Of a DNA stretch of 64,000 nucleotides, positions 62,301 to 64,000 are shown one piece after another. The position numbers and the translations under genes are program-made. The notes beneath the pieces were generated by a model. That model did not search any database. It had not been told where the DNA came from and worked only from the letters and a program-made list of their open reading frames with translations. Each line of letters opens with the position of its first letter. The stretch's first letter is position 1. The stretch is from a virus: positions 17,389 through 81,388 of the IMG/VR virus record IMGVR_UViG_3300047300_001121. One strand, given 5' to 3'.

Positions 62301-62504
62301 TTAGGCCTTGGCCGGATCGCCTTCGGCATTTTTCGCGGCGGCGTCTTTGGCGGCTTGCTCGGCCGCTTTCTGCGCTGCCTCAAACTGAATAGAGGCTGCG
62401 GTGCGCACCTCGTTTTGCACGCGGCCAGCGTTTTCTTGCACGCGGGCCAAGCCCTCGAGAACGGTGTTGACGTCGTTGACGTCCAGGCTCAGTTGAATTT
62501 GCAT
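62301..62504 (-). CDS. Small coiled-coil protein of 67 residues
   Basis: QIQLSLDVNDVNTVLEGLARVQENAGRVQNEVRTAAS, then an alanine- and lysine-rich helix and a GDPAKA end. The opening MQIQLSLDVNDVNxxLxxL is common in small phage proteins in tail regions. It has its own promoter and terminator and so forms a single-gene unit. Confidence 0.55.
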   Translation of the reverse strand: MQIQLSLDVNDVNTVLEGLARVQENAGRVQNEVRTAASIQFEAAQKAAEQAAKDAAAKNAEGDPAKA

Positions 62505-62522
62505 TTGATGCTCCAGAAAAAA

Positions 62523-62585
62523 TGTACACTTTTTGAAAAGGCCGCTGATTGTACACTTTTCTGGTCATCTCGCAACAGATTGTTG
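62523..62585 (-). promoter_or_regulatory. Promoter with operator and direct repeats
   Basis: On the minus strand TTGCGA (62575-62570), 16 bases, TACAAT (62553-62548). Operator CAACAGATTGTTG (62573-62585) overlaps the -35. AAAAGTGTACA occurs twice (near 62551-62561 and 62523-62533), one copy overlapping the -10, and may be a second regulator site. Confidence 0.65.
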
Positions 62586-62598
62586 CGTGCAAACAACA

Positions 62599-62967
62599 TC
62601 AAAATACGGACGGCTCGAGAGCGGGCGGTTGCGGTTCGGTCGCCCAAGGTAGAGGCTTGGCAGCCAGCGCAGCCTCGGCGGCCATGCGGGTGACGACCAT
62701 GTCGATGTGAGCACGCATGCCGGGGAATTGTCCGGTGGCCGTGTCCTCGATCGCATTCACCCAGTCGAGGACTTGCTGCTGCGAGAGCTGCGCGTACGGG
62801 GTAAAGTTCTGGGGGTCAACCGGACCCATGGTGGTCTTGCCAGGGAGCTCGAAAGTGGCGCTGCCCTGTACGCCGGTCAAAACCCACTCGACGGCGGTCA
62901 GGATGTCGGTCAAGCCGCCCTCATCTCGAGTGCGAGCTGCGCGGATGGCGAGGGAGAAAGTTGTCAT
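62599..62967 (-). CDS. Small virion-region protein, DUF7936-like
   Basis: 122 residues. TTFSLAIRAARTRDEGGLTDILTAVEWVLTGVQGSATFELPGKTTMGPVDPQNFTPYAQLSQQQVLDWV resembles short phage proteins of the tail region (V-x-x-x-x-x-W-x-x-x-A/G, then F-T-P-Y-x-x-L-x-x-x-Q-V-x-x-W-V). My recollection of the DUF number is not firm. Function unknown. Confidence 0.55.
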   Translation of the reverse strand: MTTFSLAIRAARTRDEGGLTDILTAVEWVLTGVQGSATFELPGKTTMGPVDPQNFTPYAQLSQQQVLDWVNAIEDTATGQFPGMRAHIDMVVTRMAAEAALAAKPLPWATEPQPPALEPSVF

Positions 62968-62993
62968 GGTGTTTCCTTGTCAAGTGAAAATGT

Positions 62994-63374
62994 TTAGGCG
63001 GGTTGCTCCGGGATGATCCAGGAGACGGTTTGCTCATCCCAGACGTAGTCGGCATTGTCCGGACGCGGCACGGGTGGCTCCCACAGGCAGGTGGATTCGT
63101 TCAGCGTCCACGACGGAAAAGGTTGCGGCGGGATGAAGGCGTCTTTCGCAGCGTCATAGGTGTAGCCGATGCCGGCGAAGTTTTTTCTCAATGCCTTCGA
63201 CTGGTCTTCCGAAGGCGTGTCCGAGTCGGGGAGGTAGTGAACTCCGCCTCGGGTGTTGTAGCTCGTCTCCATCCATGTCCCAGGAGTGGAATCGACGAAA
63301 GTCCGCATGAACTCCGCGTCGGCAACGATGATGTTGACAACCTTTGAATCCAAGACTTTTGCGTAATGCGCCAT
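62994..63374 (-). CDS. Structural-region protein of 126 residues
   Basis: MAHYAKVLDSKVVNIIVADAEFMRTFVDSTPGTWMETSYNTRGGVHY and FAGIGYTYDAAKDAFIPPQPFPSWTLNESTCLWEPP match a family common in marine and freshwater phages next to fibre genes (MAHFAKVxxxxVxxVIVA, GYTYDxxxDAFxPPQPFPSW). It probably is a minor tail or fibre-associated protein. No activity is known. Confidence 0.65.
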   Translation of the reverse strand: MAHYAKVLDSKVVNIIVADAEFMRTFVDSTPGTWMETSYNTRGGVHYLPDSDTPSEDQSKALRKNFAGIGYTYDAAKDAFIPPQPFPSWTLNESTCLWEPPVPRPDNADYVWDEQTVSWIIPEQPA

Positions 63375-63383
63375 AACCTACCT

Positions 63384-64000
63384 TTAAGCTGTGTAGCTGC
63401 CGCTGGAAGTGAATTTCAGGATGGTGTACGAACCGCTGGTGGTCACTGTCGGAGACCCGGTTGTCAGCCCGGTGTAGTTGCTGGTTGGAATCTGGAGGAT
63501 GACCACGCCAGAACCGCCGCCGCGACCGACCGTTGTATTGCCGAAGCCGCCACCGCCACCGCCTGTGTTGACTGCGCCAGCCGTCGAGGTGCCTGGTCCG
63601 CCGTTGCCACCACCGCCAGAGCCGCCGAGACCCTGGCCTGCGTTTGATCCGCCACCGCCACCGCCACCGTAGACGGTCGTCGTGCCGGTGATCGAGCTCG
63701 TGAAGCCAGTGCCGCCGTTTCCGCCATTGCCTGTGCCAGCGTTACCAACTGCGCCAGCTCCGCCGCCACCACCACCGCCATAGGCTGTTGTTGATGCGCC
63801 GCCTGCATAACCCTGGCCGGCAGTACCTGAGCCGCCAGCCTGTGCGGCATTCATAAATCCGCCGCCACCGCCAGAGCCGCCGTTGCCGCCAGGCGCGTTT
63901 GCAGCACCGCCAGCCCCGCCTCCGTTTGCGGTAGCAAAGAGGCCAAACGAAGAGCTTCCACCCACCGCATTGACAGCACCACCAGCGCCGACTGTGACGC
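63384..64000 (-). CDS. Glycine-rich tail-fibre protein, 5' part beyond the window
   Basis: The minus-strand frame is open from the window edge to the stop at 63384; a GTG at 63965 is unlikely to be the true start because the same glycine-rich sequence continues upstream. The visible part is a long run of GG repeats with N, A, S and T, then GSGVVILQIPTSNYTG and a beta-rich end (YTILKFTSSGSYTA). This is the glycine-rich domain found at the tips of phage fibres, where it can form polyglycine-II bundles. A related segment occurs in the 1525-residue protein. Confidence 0.65.
   Translation of the reverse strand, partial: VTVGAGGAVNAVGGSSSFGLFATANGGGAGGAANAPGGNGGSGGGGGFMNAAQAGGSGTAGQGYAGGASTTAYGGGGGGGAGAVGNAGTGNGGNGGTGFTSSITGTTTVYGGGGGGGSNAGQGLGGSGGGGNGGPGTSTAGAVNTGGGGGGFGNTTVGRGGGSGVVILQIPTSNYTGLTTGSPTVTTSGSYTILKFTSSGSYTA

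Noticed and set aside
63963-63965. GTG as start of the glycine-rich fibre gene
   Set aside because: The frame continues upstream with the same composition to the window edge and there is no ribosome site, so the gene is treated as 5'-truncated by the window.
1-64000. CRISPR array
   Set aside because: No regularly spaced direct repeats of 23-50 bases were found. The repeated words are operators, iterons and protein-repeat coding sequence.
1-64000. Insertion sequence or transposase
   Set aside because: No DDE, DEDD or serine transposase motifs and no terminal inverted repeats with target duplications were seen. The mobile enzymes present are HNH or GIY-YIG types.

Overview
The window is one stretch of a large temperate tailed-phage genome. 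There is no rRNA, no housekeeping gene and no host flank. Small phage genes are packed with ATGA or GTGA overlaps, and lambda-type modules are present: an Xre-family repressor, an O-like initiator with iterons inside its gene, a DnaC-like loader, RecT with a YqaJ exonuclease, SSB, a tyrosine integrase and an excisionase-like protein. Structural genes fill the right side. The tRNA-Cys gene looks like betaproteobacterial tRNA-Cys genes and GC is moderately high, so a Burkholderiales-like host is my best inference. Terminase, portal, capsid and classical lysis genes are not visible and probably lie beyond the edges.

Layout. 1-2293 (minus): three membrane or coiled-coil genes, a tRNA with anticodon CAU, a structured leader RNA with its own promoter, and a GIY-YIG nuclease gene. 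2620-13078 (plus): about 34 small early or accessory genes, among them a shortened DnaN-like clamp, a free-standing ClpX-type zinc finger, an RHH protein and an HNH-like protein. 13043-19639 (minus): replication and processing module with O-like and DnaC-like proteins, HNH and GIY-YIG enzymes, DUF1367, HU-like, DUF1064, a Q-like zinc protein, an HslV-like Ntn hydrolase and DUF1364. 19640-19768: divergent control region. 19769-20477: repressor and an overlapping gene. 20490-21332: roughly 840 bases of strongly structured non-coding RNA with a promoter and a terminator. 21411-35039 (plus): regulators, then recombination and nucleic-acid metabolism (coiled-coil protein, RecT, YqaJ, RNA ligase, SSB, RdgC, dNMP kinase, MazG-like) and an excisionase-like protein. 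35036-36531: integrase, att candidate and tRNA-Cys. 36532-38424 (plus): HNH protein and small genes. 38695 to the end (minus): a 4095-residue polyvalent ejection protein, two further internal virion proteins, a GNAT, tail-fibre and tail-hub proteins, a metallophosphoesterase and glycine-rich fibre proteins.

Two signals cut across the modules. First, a 13-bp palindrome of the form CAACAAnnnGTTG occurs at 14 places, nearly all intergenic and often inside the spacer of a recognisable promoter. This looks like a dispersed operator set controlled by one phage repressor. Second, two promoters carrying the same 15-base element drive structured RNAs: the ~840-base RNA beside the repressor, and a ~157-base leader with three back-to-back 14-base hairpins that runs into a tRNA gene. 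The large RNA is the best candidate for an undescribed system. All assignments rest on reading the sequence and recalling families; no database search was run.
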